47,855 bases of DNA from assembly GCA_030696455.1 (NCBI GenBank), contig JAUYSH010000049.1, forward strand, positions 1-47,855. The letters run 5' to 3'. The stretch comes from Elusimicrobiota bacterium (lineage in GTDB: Bacteria > Elusimicrobiota > Elusimicrobia > UBA1565 > UBA9628). Below, one piece after another: positions 1 through 11,100 of the stretch (position 1 is its first letter; the number at the start of each line of letters is the position of its first letter). The translations under genes and the position numbers were made by a program. The notes under the pieces are model-generated. The model was given only the letters and a program-made list of their open reading frames with translations, did not search any database and was not told the origin of the DNA.

Positions 1-13
1 CCTGACGGGTCAT

Positions 14-140
14 CGGGGAGGAGGATCGTCCCTCGCCGGGGCGGAGGGTCCGCCGGGACAAGGGTTGTTCATGCGTCGCGGACGGACCCGAGAGTGAGGT
101 CAATCCGAACGCCCCCGGCGAGGGTCGATCCTCCTCCCCG
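14..140. repeat. 28-bp inverted repeat with nested stem (large hairpin)
   Basis: Bases 14-41 and 113-140 are reverse complements over 28 positions with one mismatch. Inside the loop, GGGTCCG (46-52) pairs with CGGACCC (83-89), so the whole segment can fold into one long nested stem-loop. It begins 19 nt past the stop codon of the LysM gene. No U-tract follows it on the minus strand, so it is not a classical intrinsic terminator. It could be a large terminator, a structured RNA or a small palindromic (MITE-like) insertion. I see no target-site duplication and no gene in 1-158. Confidence 0.7.
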
Positions 141-158
141 GCCCGCATCGGCGTCCTA

Positions 159-1538
159 TTATCTGCGCCGGGTCACGCGACGCGAGATCTGGGTGGAATT
201 GCCGTTGGGGTCGGAGACCGTGATGAGGATCTCGTTCACGCCCTCCTTCAGAGGCACGACGACGAGAAAGTTGCCGTCCTGGTCGATGCGCATCGGCTTG
301 CCCGCCACGTCCACGCGCAGGCGGTCGTCGCGGACGATGCCCGACACCCGCACGCTCTCGGCGTCGATATAGGCCTCTTCGGCCGGGCTCGCGATGACGA
401 TCGCCTTCTTCAGGTCGGCGGTGATGGCCCTCGTCGCGCGCGGGACGCCGACCGTGTAAAAGCGCGGCTCGGAAAAGCGGCCCTCGGTGCCCAGAAGGTC
501 GATGATCGCGATGCGCCACCAGTACGCGCCGGGCTTGAGGCCCTCGTCGTTCGGCCTCAGCCGTTCTTCCGCCTCGTACTGCTTGTTGAGGACGATCTGC
601 TTGAACTCCCGGTCGGTCGCCGCCTGGACGAGGTAGCCGGCGATCGGCAGACCGACGCGCAGGGACTGCAGGTCGCCGCGCAGGCTGTCGGCGTCGGCCT
701 CGGGCGTGGGAGGAAGGCCCGCCGGGCCGCGGGGCTCCGGAGCCGGCCCGCCGCCGACCTTCACGGCGGAGGCATACTCGAAGGCCCGGTTCTCCATCTC
801 GGGCAGGTTGACGATCGCGCGCGGCACCTCGGGCGCCAGGCCCGGCCGCACGCGCGTGCTCATGCCGGCGGGGACCTCGACCTGGCTGCCCTGGGCGTCG
901 ACGCCGGCGGCGCCCTTGAAGACGTCGACGCGCGTGGTGAGGTCGGCTTCGACGGTGGCGGAGTAGCGCGTGTCGCGCGTGCGCGGCGTGATGAGCGCCG
1001 AGGCCGTGACCACGCGGGCGCGGCCCGCGAAAACGGAGCCCGCCCTCAGCTCAAGGTCCCCGTCGCGGTCCTGCGGCTTGATGACGGCCATCGAGTTCTG
1101 CTCGAGGCTGAGCAGCTCCTTGTCGAGGAGCTTGACGCGCGCCTTGGACGAGTCGAGCGTGCGCACCGTGTCTCCCTGGAACAGCTCCATCGAGAGCTTC
1201 CCGGCGCTCCAGTTCGCGGTCTCCTTGCGGCGATAGAGCACGCGGTTGATCGAGTAGACGAGGTGCGCGGCGCGCAGCTGGGACTTGATGAGGCGGACCG
1301 GGACGCGCAAGGTCATGCCCGGGAGGGCCACCGTGGGGTCCTTGGTGGGCAGGCGGTTGTGCTTGAGGATCTCGTCCCAGCGGGCCGGGTCCTTCAGATA
1401 TTTGTTCGCGATCGCCCACATCGTGTCGCCGGGCTGGACGACGACGTTCTGATAGGTCGTGCCGTCGGCGCCGTCGGCGCCGCCGGCGCGGCCCGGCAGG
1501 GAGACGGCCAGGAGGAGGACGGCGACGAGCAGCCTCAT
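159..1538 (-). CDS. Exported LysM / FecR-like / Ig-like cell-envelope protein
   Basis: This 459-aa protein has a signal peptide (about residues 1-20). A LysM module follows at about 31-78, recognisable from the VQPGDTMWAIANKYL start and a GMTLRVP end; LysM domains bind peptidoglycan. The middle (about 85-260) resembles a FecR-type domain: it has a W..L......GD.VRT..SS core. The end (about 375-459) is a beta-rich Ig-like module with the pattern VSG.V.....V.V.G....D..G.F...V.L..G.N.I.I.. and a basic C-terminus. The start is chosen because its ATG forms an ATGA overlap with the histidine kinase stop codon, implying translational coupling. The likely role is a periplasmic peptidoglycan-binding scaffold or sensor accessory; the FecR assignment is weaker than the LysM one. 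Confidence 0.82.
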   Translation of the reverse strand: MRLLVAVLLLAVSLPGRAGGADGADGTTYQNVVVQPGDTMWAIANKYLKDPARWDEILKHNRLPTKDPTVALPGMTLRVPVRLIKSQLRAAHLVYSINRVLYRRKETANWSAGKLSMELFQGDTVRTLDSSKARVKLLDKELLSLEQNSMAVIKPQDRDGDLELRAGSVFAGRARVVTASALITPRTRDTRYSATVEADLTTRVDVFKGAAGVDAQGSQVEVPAGMSTRVRPGLAPEVPRAIVNLPEMENRAFEYASAVKVGGGPAPEPRGPAGLPPTPEADADSLRGDLQSLRVGLPIAGYLVQAATDREFKQIVLNKQYEAEERLRPNDEGLKPGAYWWRIAIIDLLGTEGRFSEPRFYTVGVPRATRAITADLKKAIVIASPAEEAYIDAESVRVSGIVRDDRLRVDVAGKPMRIDQDGNFLVVVPLKEGVNEILITVSDPNGNSTQISRRVTRRR

Positions 1539-3691
1539 ACGAGCGCGGCCGCGGGCTTCGCGCTGCCGTCGGGCTGGAGCGTCAGCCCCTTCTTGATCGT
1601 GAAGTAGAAGCGCGCGCCCTGGCCGGGCACGGACTCGACCCAGATGCGGCCGAAGTGCGCCTCGACGAAGTAGCGTGTGATCGTCAGGCCCAGGCCCGTG
1701 CCGCCGCGCCGCTGCCCCGGCACCTGCTCGAACTTCTCGAACACGCGCTGCAGGTGCTCGGCGGGGATGCCGTCGCCGTTGTCCTCCACGCAGGCCGTGA
1801 GCTCCCCGTCGCCGTCGGTGATCGAGACCGTGATCGTGCCGCCGTCGGGGGCGAACTTGATGGCGTTGCCGAGCAGGTTCGTGAACACGCGCTCGAGCAT
1901 GTCGCTGTCGCCCTCGATGGAAAATTCCTCGACGGCGACCAACTGGACGTTGATCCTCTTGGCCTTCGCGAGCTGTTCGAGGATGTCTATCGCGCGGCCG
2001 GCGACGCCGGCGAGCGACAGCGTCTTGAGCTGGAGCTTCGCGCGCCCGGATTCCATCTTCGCGATGTCGAGGATGTTGTTGATCATCGCCATCAGCCGGC
2101 TCGTCGAGCGGCGCACCGAGGAGACGATCGCGTGCTGGTCCGCGTTCAGCACGCCGGCGGTGCCCTTGAGGAGGATGTCGATGAAGCCCATCGCCGAGCC
2201 GAGCGGATTGCGCAGGTCGTGGGTGATGTAGTTCAGGAAGTCGTCCTTCATCATCTCGAGCTCGCGCTCGAGCGTGACGTCCCGGATGGCGAACACCACG
2301 CCGAGCTCGGCGCCGCGCCCCGGAGTGACGACCGAGCTCGCCGCGACGCGCAGGATCTTGCGCGTCTGCGCGCCGGACAGGTCCGCCTCCTTGAATCCTT
2401 TGCCCGGCGCCTCGGAGACGGCGGACAAGGCGTCGCGCAGCGCGCCCGCGGGCAGGGCCTCGGAGATCGGACGGCCTTCGATGTCGGCGTCCGCGGCGAG
2501 ACCGAACATCTCGCGGGCCTGACGGTTGGCGAGCTGGACGCGGCCCTCGCGGTCGGCCATGACGATGCCTTCCGCGATCGAGAACAGGATCGCCTCGGTC
2601 TTGCGCTGCTCCGCGATCAGGCGGTCGACCTGCAGGACGGAGTACGAGCGAAGGCGCGCGGTCATCGTGTTGAACGTCTCGGCCAGGTGCTGGAGCTCGT
2701 CGCCGGTGTGGATGTCGACGCTGGTCAGGAAGTCGCCGCCCGAGACGGACTCGGCGGCCCGGGTCAAGGTGAGCAGCGGCGCGGTCAGCGCGCGGGCCAG
2801 GAGGAAGGAGACCAGCACGGAGATGGCGATCGTCACCAGCACCGCGATGCCGGCGGTGCGGCGCGCCTCGGTGGAAGCGAGGTAGGCCTCCTCCCGGTTC
2901 TGGAGGACGAGCACGGCCCCTCCGAGCACCGGGACCGGAGCGTAGGCGCCCACGCGCGGGACGCCCTTGGGGTCGACGAACTCGCTCGAGCCGACGGTGC
3001 CGCCGGAGGAAAGGGCCGCCCGGGTGATGGCCCATCGCGGCAAAGTCTCGAGGTCCCGGCCTCGCGGGGTCTCCTCGGACGACAGGGCCCGTCCTTCTCC
3101 GTCGACGAGGACGGCGAAGCCGGTGCCGCCGACGCGCTCGGCCGAGATGCGCTCGGCGAGCTCCCGCAGCGGCACGACCACGCGCGCGTACACGCCCCCT
3201 TGGATCGGGCGATGAAGCACGAGCATCGGGCCCGCGGGGCCGTGGAGCACCTCGGCGCCTCCGCTGCGGGCGATCGCGCGGCGCAGGGAGGCGCGCGCGG
3301 CCTTCGGGTCGAGCGCGGTCGGGGCGCCGGTGAGCACGGGGCTGAAGGCCTCGAGGATGGCTCCCCCGTTCTCGCGCAGCAAGGTCACGGAGGCGACGCC
3401 GCTGCCGGCCTCGACAAGGGCCTTGGTCAGGTCCTGCTTGTCCTTCCAATCCATGCGCGCCCGCAGGCCCACGATGGCGACCTTGACGCGCTGGTCGACC
3501 GAGTCGACCCAGCCCTCCACCTGCTCGGCGCCCTTCTCCGCGAGCTTCACGTGCAGCTCGAGGACGGCCCCCTGCACGGCGGCCTGATTGGACTGCAGGA
3601 TTTTCCAGGACAGGACCGAAACGGGAATAAGGGCCAAAGCCCCCATCACCAGCGCGACGCGGCGGAATAGACCGGAACGGAGCCAACCCAT
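1535..3691 (-). CDS. Membrane sensor histidine kinase (HAMP-PAS-HisKA-HATPase)
   Basis: This 718-aa kinase is anchored by a first membrane helix (about 11-31) and a second (about 277-300). The roughly 245 residues between them form an extracytoplasmic sensor, possibly Cache-like. A HAMP linker (about 300-350), a PAS domain (about 365-430) and the catalytic core follow. The H-box reads THDLRNPL (about 490), so the phosphoacceptor His is present. The ATPase N-box is NLLGNAIKF (about 608), with G boxes DNGDGIP and GTGLGL (about 667). No response regulator lies in the window, so the partner is encoded elsewhere. The 4-nt overlap with the LysM gene suggests that the two share an envelope-sensing task. 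A good sigma70-like promoter lies directly upstream. Confidence 0.93.
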   Translation of the reverse strand: MGWLRSGLFRRVALVMGALALIPVSVLSWKILQSNQAAVQGAVLELHVKLAEKGAEQVEGWVDSVDQRVKVAIVGLRARMDWKDKQDLTKALVEAGSGVASVTLLRENGGAILEAFSPVLTGAPTALDPKAARASLRRAIARSGGAEVLHGPAGPMLVLHRPIQGGVYARVVVPLRELAERISAERVGGTGFAVLVDGEGRALSSEETPRGRDLETLPRWAITRAALSSGGTVGSSEFVDPKGVPRVGAYAPVPVLGGAVLVLQNREEAYLASTEARRTAGIAVLVTIAISVLVSFLLARALTAPLLTLTRAAESVSGGDFLTSVDIHTGDELQHLAETFNTMTARLRSYSVLQVDRLIAEQRKTEAILFSIAEGIVMADREGRVQLANRQAREMFGLAADADIEGRPISEALPAGALRDALSAVSEAPGKGFKEADLSGAQTRKILRVAASSVVTPGRGAELGVVFAIRDVTLERELEMMKDDFLNYITHDLRNPLGSAMGFIDILLKGTAGVLNADQHAIVSSVRRSTSRLMAMINNILDIAKMESGRAKLQLKTLSLAGVAGRAIDILEQLAKAKRINVQLVAVEEFSIEGDSDMLERVFTNLLGNAIKFAPDGGTITVSITDGDGELTACVEDNGDGIPAEHLQRVFEKFEQVPGQRRGGTGLGLTITRYFVEAHFGRIWVESVPGQGARFYFTIKKGLTLQPDGSAKPAAALV

Positions 3692-3703
3692 GATTATCCT
3701 CTA

Positions 3704-3732
3704 AGGATAGGTGCTGGCCCGCGGCCTGTCAA
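3704..3732 (-). promoter_or_regulatory. Sigma70-like promoter of the histidine kinase-LysM operon
   Basis: On the minus strand TTGACA (3732-3727) is followed after 17 nt by TATCCT (3709-3704). The -10 box ends 12 nt before the ATG, which leaves a leader of only about 5 nt. An AGAGGA element lies in that gap and could serve as a ribosome-binding site if transcription starts slightly earlier. Confidence 0.65.
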
Positions 3733-3751
3733 GCACCGCGCCCGGCCGATA

Positions 3752-5005
3752 TTAGAGGATGCCGCGAACGGCCGCGACGAACAACGGAAGGAGGAACCAG
3801 GCCCACCACAGCGGCACCGTCACCGGGGCGGACGCGGGGACGGCGGCGGATACCGCCGGCCTCGGTGTTCCCGGCGCCTGCAGGCGGGCCTCCGCGGCGG
3901 AGCGGGCGGCGTATTCGCCGGCGACGGCGAACGCCTCGAGCATCGCGCCGCGCTCGATCCAAGCGGTGGACGGCCCCGGCGCGAGTCGGCTCACGGGCTG
4001 AGGTGCCGCCGGCGCGGACAGGAGCGCTCCGCCCAAGGCCGAGCGCACGCGCACGATCAGGCCCGACCCCGACAGGTCGATGGCGAGCGGGCGCGGGACG
4101 CCGAGCACGGGAAGCGCCGCCGCCGCCGGCGACGCCGCGGCGCCGGCCCGCGCGAGGTCTCCGTTGGGCGACGCGGAGCGGTAGAAGGCGACGGCGCCGC
4201 CGGCACCGCCGGCCGCCGCGCCGCCCGGCACGGACGCGACCGCGTCATGAAGCGTCTCGCCGTCCGGGGAGTAGGACGGGCGGCCGGACGACGGCTCGTG
4301 GCCGGCGCCGAAGGCGCTTCCCGCGGCGGGCGCGCGCAGGCGCGAGCCCGAACCGAAGGCGCCTCCTTCGAGCATCGTCGCCGCGACGACCGAGGAAGGA
4401 GCGCCGGCGACGGAGGGATCCTCGAGCGTGCCGCGGCGAGACTCATCGCTCTGGTCGAAGAAGCCGCGGCCCAACCCGGCGGCTTTCTCCGGCCGCGCGT
4501 GCTCGAGAGAGGAGGTTTCGACAAGGGGGTTCGAGGACGGCCTGCCTTCGCGCTCCCGGGAGAACGACGCGCCTTCGTCCAACGCCGAATCCGCGGATTT
4601 CCGGTCCCGGGTGAAAACCAAAGTCGGCGCGCCGGGAGAGACCTTGCCGGGCAAAGCGGGCGTCTTATCGGCGGGACGGGTCCGCAGAGCCCTTTCAGCC
4701 GCGGGGGCGGGGCGGACGACGCCGGCCTCGGGCCGCACCGAGGCCGCGGCCGCCGCCTGCGTCTCGCCCAGGAAATGCCGCGCCGGTCCGACGAGACCGG
4801 GCACGGGCGAGGGCAGCAGCGGCAAGGACCCGCGCAGGTCGCCCGCGCTGCCCAGCGACGGCGCGCCCAGGGACGCGCCGCCGGGCGGCGCGACGGGCAT
4901 CACCGGCGCCGACGGGCGGGCCGGGGCCACGCCGCTCTCGACGGGCATGACGACGCCCGCCCAGGAGGACGCAGCCAGAAGCGCCAGCGCGAATAACGCG
5001 TTCAC
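3752..5005 (-). CDS. Ala/Pro/Ser-rich exported protein with C-terminal membrane anchor, unknown function
   Basis: This 417-aa protein starts with GTG and a short signal peptide (about residues 1-16, ending SSWA). A low-complexity Ala/Pro/Ser/Gly-rich body with no recognisable fold follows. It ends with one hydrophobic helix (about 395-413, containing WWAWFLLPLF) followed by a basic residue and almost no tail. That layout fits a surface or periplasmic protein tethered by its C-terminus. The adjacent 5444-aa protein also has a signal peptide, an Ala/Pro-rich N-terminal stretch and a WAW-type C-terminal anchor, so the two may work together or share a sorting route. No family recognised. No clear Shine-Dalgarno sequence precedes the GTG; a TAGACT hexamer lies 6 nt upstream. 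Confidence 0.7.
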   Translation of the reverse strand: MNALFALALLAASSWAGVVMPVESGVAPARPSAPVMPVAPPGGASLGAPSLGSAGDLRGSLPLLPSPVPGLVGPARHFLGETQAAAAASVRPEAGVVRPAPAAERALRTRPADKTPALPGKVSPGAPTLVFTRDRKSADSALDEGASFSREREGRPSSNPLVETSSLEHARPEKAAGLGRGFFDQSDESRRGTLEDPSVAGAPSSVVAATMLEGGAFGSGSRLRAPAAGSAFGAGHEPSSGRPSYSPDGETLHDAVASVPGGAAAGGAGGAVAFYRSASPNGDLARAGAAASPAAAALPVLGVPRPLAIDLSGSGLIVRVRSALGGALLSAPAAPQPVSRLAPGPSTAWIERGAMLEAFAVAGEYAARSAAEARLQAPGTPRPAVSAAVPASAPVTVPLWWAWFLLPLFVAAVRGIL

Positions 5006-5011
5006 GGCCCG

Positions 5012-5041
5012 AGTCTAGCACAAGGACGGGGCGGGATTCAG
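5012..5041 (-). promoter_or_regulatory. Possible promoter of the 417-aa exported protein gene
   Basis: TAGACT (5017-5012) lies 6 nt before the GTG start, with CTGAAT (5041-5036) 18 nt further upstream. The spacing implies a leaderless mRNA. The -35 match is weak. Confidence 0.35.
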
Positions 5042-5074
5042 CGCAAAAAAGAACGATTTTTTCGTATTTTTTTC

Positions 5075-5116
5075 ATAGGACCTAGGGCCCACGAGCGGCG
5101 GGGCCAAAGGTCCTAT
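5075..5116 (-). terminator. Hairpin overlapping the stop codon of the 5444-aa gene
   Basis: Bases 5075-5083 pair perfectly with 5108-5116 (9 bp). A 2x2 internal loop and a 5-bp GC stem (86-90 with 101-105, offset 5000) follow, with a 10-nt loop. The TAG stop (5115-5113) lies inside the stem. On the minus strand A-tracts come next and a T6 run appears only about 35 nt later, so this is not a canonical terminator. It may act as a 3' processing or stability stem. Confidence 0.45.
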
Positions 5117-8100
5117 ACGGCGGGGGCCGGGGGCGGGGTAGGCGTGCGGCGCAGCCAATGCCACAGCGCGGAGGCCAGGGCTCCCAGGAAGGCCAGGGCC
5201 AGCATCCAAGCCCAGAACATCGGGTTGGGGCCGTACGGCGGGCGCGGGTTGGCGGGGTCGTTCGGATCGCCGGGATTGGCCCGGGCCTCCTCGAGCAGGC
5301 GCAGGTAGCGGTCCCAGAAGGCGATGCGGTCCTTCAGGTCCTTGATCTCGCCCTCGAGCACGGCGATGCGCCGCTCGAGCTCCAGCTGCTCGCCGATGCG
5401 CGAGATGATGCGGTGCCAGTCCCGGCGGATGGTCTCGATCTCGCCGCGCGCCTGGTCGCGGTCGGCCAAGGCGCCCGTGGTCGCGGCGGCGGCCTCCGCC
5501 AAGGCCGTCTCGAGCCCGACGCGCTCCGCCTCGGTGCGCCGCTGCATCGCCTCCGCGGTGTCGCCGGCGCGGGCGCCGTAGGCGGCGGCCTGATCGCCGT
5601 AGGCGTCGGCGCCCGGGCGGATGCGCACGCGGCGCTCCACCTGATCGACGAACAGATGGCCCGGGGTGGCGGAGGTCACGACGTCGCCCGCGCGGCCCTC
5701 GGGGCCCGTCCCGCCCGACATCGGGTTGGCGGCGATCGTCCCGTCGGCGAGGCGGCGGTTGATCGCGTCGAGGCCGAGCTCGGCGGTGCGCGTCGACTCC
5801 TGATACCAGCCCTCGCGGCCGCGGCGCGTCTCGAGGATCACCTGCTCGACGCCGCCATGGAAGCGCGACAGCGTGCGCACGCGCGCCGCGTCGAGGTCCT
5901 CGGCGGCGTGCGTCGCCGCGCGCTGCAGGGACTGCCGGCCGAGGTGGATGTCCATGTCGTCCTTAGCCGCCTTCGCGCCTCTGCGGTCGCCGGGGCGCGC
6001 CGCCGCCAGCTCATCGCCCTCGCGCACCGTCATATCCTTGTCCCACAGGCCCTCGCCGGGGCGGATGGCGGAGTCGATGCGCACCTTGTCGGGGAACTGG
6101 CTCGGGTCGTAGAAGCGGTCGGCCGGGTCGGGAAGCAGGTTGAGGATGTCGACGGCGCCCAGCACGCTGCGGAAGAAGCCGTGGTCCTCGGTCGCGCCGC
6201 CCTCGGTCTTATACATGTACGCGCGGCCCAGGTAGTGGTGCTGGCGCGGGTCGCGGCCGGCGAACTCCGCGGGGATGCCGGCGACGCCGCGCGGGATCTC
6301 GAGGGCGATGTTGCCCCAGTTGAAGGGGAGGTACGACCAGTGCTTCGCCTTCCACAGCGCCGACTGCGCGCCGCTCAGCCGCTCGACGAGGTAGTTCTCG
6401 CCGAGCAGGACGGGCAGGTCGCCCTGCTGATAATGGCTGAAGCGGACCTTGGTCAGCGCCTCGTCGCCGTCGGCGCCCGCCTTGTCCGCGCCGGCGCGGT
6501 AGGACAGGAGCTTCCAGCCCTTGAACGCGTCGTCGACGGCCTGCTCGCTCGTGTAGGCGGAGACGAGCCGGCCTTCCCCATCGACGACGGCGGCGAACAG
6601 CGGGCCCGAGATCGTCTTGACGGCGGGGCCGCTCAGGAGCGGGTCGAGGGCCTTCGCCTTCTCCGCGCCGCGCGCGGCCGGCGCGGCGACGTTGACGAGC
6701 TTATCCCGCGAGTCGAGGCCGAGGCGCAGGTCCGCCGTGCGGTGCAAGGTCCAGGTCCCGGAGCGCTCCAAGGTCGTCACCGCGGCCTTGACCGCGGCGT
6801 CGGCGTTGACGGCGCGCGCCGAGGCGAGCTTGAGCTTGGAGGCCGCCTCGGTGTAGGCCTTGGCCGCGGCGTCCATCGCCTTCATCTCGACGGCGTAGGC
6901 CTCGTGCGCGTCCCGGATCGCGCTCTGGCGGGCGGCGTCCGCGGCCTTCGGGATCTTGCTCAGCTTGGGCTCGGCGACGCGGCGGTCGAGCTCGAGCTTG
7001 AACGTCGGCTCGCCCTCGACGAGGCCGGACTCGAGCATGGCCTGGCGCAGCTCGCCGCGCAGGCGGAGCTGGGCCGTCGAGTACGAGCGGCTCTGGCCGT
7101 CGGCGGCGGACTTGGCGGTCTCCGCCTCGGCCTTGCGCGCGGCCGCCTCGGCCTGCGCGGTCGCCAGGTCGCGCTTGGCCGTGGCGAGGTCGCGCTCCGC
7201 GTGATCATAGGCCTTCCACTGCGCCTCGAAGTCGTCCTTGGTGCGGTAAAGCTGGCTCACCTCGCCGTTCTCGTCGCGGGCGAAGCCGAAGCTGTTCAGC
7301 TTGACCTCGATCCAGCCGCGGCTGCGCTCGTAGAGCTGGTGGCCGCGGGCGTTCTTGACGAGCTCCGCCGCGCCGAGCGGCGAGATGGTCAAGGTCGTGA
7401 ACGCCGAGGCCTCCTCGGAGGCCTCGAGGCTCTTCAGGTTCGGGAAGCGGTCGCGGCCCAAGGGCGTGGCGCCCTCGTAGAGCTTCATGACGACTTCCTC
7501 GGGCGCCAGCTTGAGCGCCGCGATGGGGTGCAGCGCCTTGCCGGACTTGCCGTCCTCGAAGAAGAACACGCGCCCCTTCGAATGGAAGCCTTCGGGCCCG
7601 AAGACCTCCTGGAAGGTCCAGCCCCGGCCCTTCTGGTCGGCGCCGCCCGGAGCGACGAAGTGCTTCGACTCCATCAGCTTCTGCAGCTTCGCCTGGCCGA
7701 GGTTGGCGTTGTAATTCGTCTCGGCGGAGCGGCGCGCGGCGTCGGCGGCGTCCACGCCGCCGATCACCTCGTAGCGGCCCGAGACCTCGAGGCCGGTCTT
7801 GGGATCCTTCGGGCGGTCGATGAACCAGCCGTCGAGGCCCGTGGCGGGATCCTTGCGCGTGATGATCGCGCCGAGCTCGCCCGGATGCTTCTTGCCGTTC
7901 TCGACCATCTCCAGGACCTTGTCGGCGGTCATCCAATCGTCGACCGTCCAGGTGCGCCGGCCGTCGGCGTCGAGCCGCGTCACCGCGTACAGCGGCTGCA
8001 GATCCGGACCGACCTGGCCCGAGACCCAGCGCTCGCGCGTCTCCTTGAGGCGGGACAGCGCCTCGGCGATCGGGTCGATGCGGGCCGGGGTCTGGCGGGT

Positions 8101-11100
8101 CCAGCGGGCGGCGCGCAGGCGCGACTCCTCGAGCATGATCAGAGAGTCGAGCGCCGCCATGCCGCGCCCATGCTTGGCGCGCGCGATCGAGCGCTCCAGG
8201 ACCCCGGCGGCGTCGTAGAGCCCCATGAGCGCGCGCTTGACCGCCTCCGACGGCTTGTCGCCGAGCGTGCGCACCAGCTCGGCGTCGAAGGCGCTCTGGG
8301 CCTTCAGGTAGGCGTCGAGATGAAGGTCCTTGAGCACGAAGCGCGTCGCGCTCTCGCCGGAGTCGGCGAGGTAGCTCGTCAGCAGAGTATCGCGCGCGTC
8401 CTCGAGCGCGGAGTTGAGCTTATGGAGGCGCTCGAACGTCGCGGCCTCCGCGGGGGTGAGGTCGTGCGCCTGCCAGAACACCTCGCTGAGCGCGCGGTTG
8501 ACGCGGATCTTCTCGCCGCGGTCGACGGAGAAGGCGTTCGAGGCGGCCGCCAGGTCGGCCTTCATGAAGGCCATGAACGCGCCGCCGGCGGTGTCCGACT
8601 TCGGGTCGAGCTGGCCGATCCCGCGCAGGGCCGTCTGCAGCTCGGAGCGCAGGTTGAGCCGCTTGCCCTCGACGTCGATCTTGATGCGGAGGTCGAACTT
8701 CTCGGCCGGCGTGAAATCGTGGGCGGCGACGGCCTCCGCGTCGCGCAGGGCGACGCGGTAGGACGCCGCGTTCTCGATGATTCGGGCGCGCACCGCGGGC
8801 GGCACGGCCGTGCCCATGCGCGAGAGCAGCGCGTCGACGCCGGCCTCGAAGGACGGGTCGGCGTAGCGGCCGGCCATGTAGTCGAGCAGCTGGCTCTTCG
8901 GGTCCGGGCGGGCGGAGAGCGGGGTCTCGGGCACGTCGCGGGCGATGAAGGGGCGCAGGCTGCCGGCGGAGCCCTCGCCCAGGGCCTCGAGCTCGGTCAC
9001 CAAGGTGATGAAGTCGGCCTTCGTCGTCGTCATCGAGCGGGCGAAGCCGTCCCATGCCGTGACCAGCGAGTCCTGGGCTGCTTTATACTCCGCGGAGCCG
9101 GGGCCGGTCGTCTCCGCGCGGGCGCGAAGGGCGGCCTCGGAGGACTCGATGAGCTTGCGCCGGGCCTCGAGGCCCTTGGCGCCGTCCTCGACGCGGATCA
9201 TCAGCGAGTGCAGGCGCAAGGTCAACTCCTGCAGGCGGCCCGAGGACTGCAGCTCCTTGCGCAGGACCTCGCCCATGACCTTCTCGAGGCCGGCCTCGAT
9301 CTCGCGGGGGTCGGGCGCCTCGATGAAGCCGCCGGCGATCGGGGTGCCGCGGAAGTAGCCGAAGGTGGCCACGGGCGTGAAGCCCTTGTAGCTCATGCGC
9401 TCGGCGATCGTGTTGGCCTTGATCTGGCCCATGAGCCCGTCTTCGTTGCCCCAGCTCGCGGGCACGCCGCCGTCGAACAGGGTGCGCCGGATCGAGTCGA
9501 TCTGGCGCAGGCGGATGTCCTCGATCAGCCGCCCCGCCAGGTCGCGCGGGTTGTCGGCGGCGGCCGCGTCGTCGGGCACCAGGCGCAGGAGGTCGTCGAG
9601 CTTGGTCGCCGGGGGCAGGCCCAGGCGCGCCACGAGCTGCTGCCGCTGCGCCTGCAGACGGACGACCAGGGCCTCCCGAACCTCTTCGATCTGGCCCGGG
9701 GCCGCCGACGCGGCGCGGCCGCTGATCTCGCGGTCGAGGTAGCGCAGGAGGCGCGCGTCGCCCTCGAACTGGGCGGCGACGATGTCGGCGCGCGCGGCGG
9801 CGCCGACGAGCGCGTCGCGGTAGAGGCGGTCGGCCTTCGCGGAGCGAAGCTCGGCCAGGCGCAGCAGGACCTCGGGCGGAGTGCCCGGGTCGGCGAGGCG
9901 CAGCTCGATCCAGCCCTCGACGAAGTTCCGGTCGATCGGCTCGTGGCCCAAGGTCTGCTTGGCGAAGTAGTAGCGCACGAACGCGGCGGAGCGGTGCTTC
10001 AGATTATCGGGCGTGAGCAGGTCGAGGCGGTCCTCGGGGGCGACCGTGGTCAGCGCCTGCTCCGACGCGGCGAGGCGGCGCGTGAGCTCCGGCCAGGTCC
10101 CCGGAAGCTCGCCCTTGGCCTGAGACCCCTTGGCTTCGGGATTGACGCCCAGGGAGAGCAGGCCCGCCTGCAAGGTGAAGATGGCGGAGGAGAGACTGCT
10201 CTTCTTGAGCAGGCTTTCCGCGTCGTTGCCGGTGACGGCCTCGAGCTCGGCGCGCGCGGCGTTGAGGCGCAGCGCGATCTTGGCGCTCTCGTCGGCGCGG
10301 CGGCCGTCGTAGGCGTCGCGCTCGCGCTCCTCGGTCAAGGTCTGGATGCGCGCGGCGGCGGCGAGCTCGGTGTTGTAGATCGGCGCGTCGGTCAGCGCGC
10401 CCATCAGGCGGCCGAGGGAGCGCACGACCAGGCTCACGGGCTCGAGCTGGAGCATCTCGACCTTCAGGTTCTTGTCGACGAGCTCCTCGACGGCCTTCGC
10501 CGTGGCGACGCGGGCGTCGAGTATGCGGCGCTGGGTGCCGACGGGGTCCTTCGCGGCGAGCAGGCGCGAGAGGGCCTCGAGGGCCTGACGCTCGTCGATG
10601 GAGGCCGTGACCGGCGCCTCGGCGGGGCGCCCGAGCAGGAAGTTGATCGTCTCGCGGGCGTGCGCGAACTCGAGGGCGGTCTTCTCCCGGGCGACCTTGG
10701 CCTCGTCGTGGCGGCGCACGGCGCCCGGCGCGCCGGAGGCGGCCGCGGCGGCGAGCTCCGGCAGCAGGCGGCCGTCGTAGACCGCGAGCCGCGACTCGGC
10801 GGAGCGCAGGACGACCATGTTCTGGTAGAACTGGACGGCGAGGCCGGCCTCGACGCGCCCCTTGAGGGCGTTGTAGTACTCGGCCTGCTGGCTGTGCTGG
10901 GTCACCTGCAGCTCGCGCATCTCCTCGGGCTTGAGCTCGAAGCCCAGGACGGGGGTGATGGGGATGCCGGTGATGCCGATCGAGGGCAGCCAGCCCACGC
11001 CCTGCGCCGTCAGACCCATGCCGACGTTGACGTCGAGCCACGCCTTCTGGACGCGGTGGTCCGCGGCGCGCGCCATCTCCTCGGCCGCCTCCTGGCGCTT

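Noticed and set aside
1539-3686. Extension of the LysM protein frame upstream through the kinase gene
   Set aside because: The upstream part is Arg-rich nonsense in the wrong frame of a clear histidine kinase; the LysM signal peptide starts at 1538.
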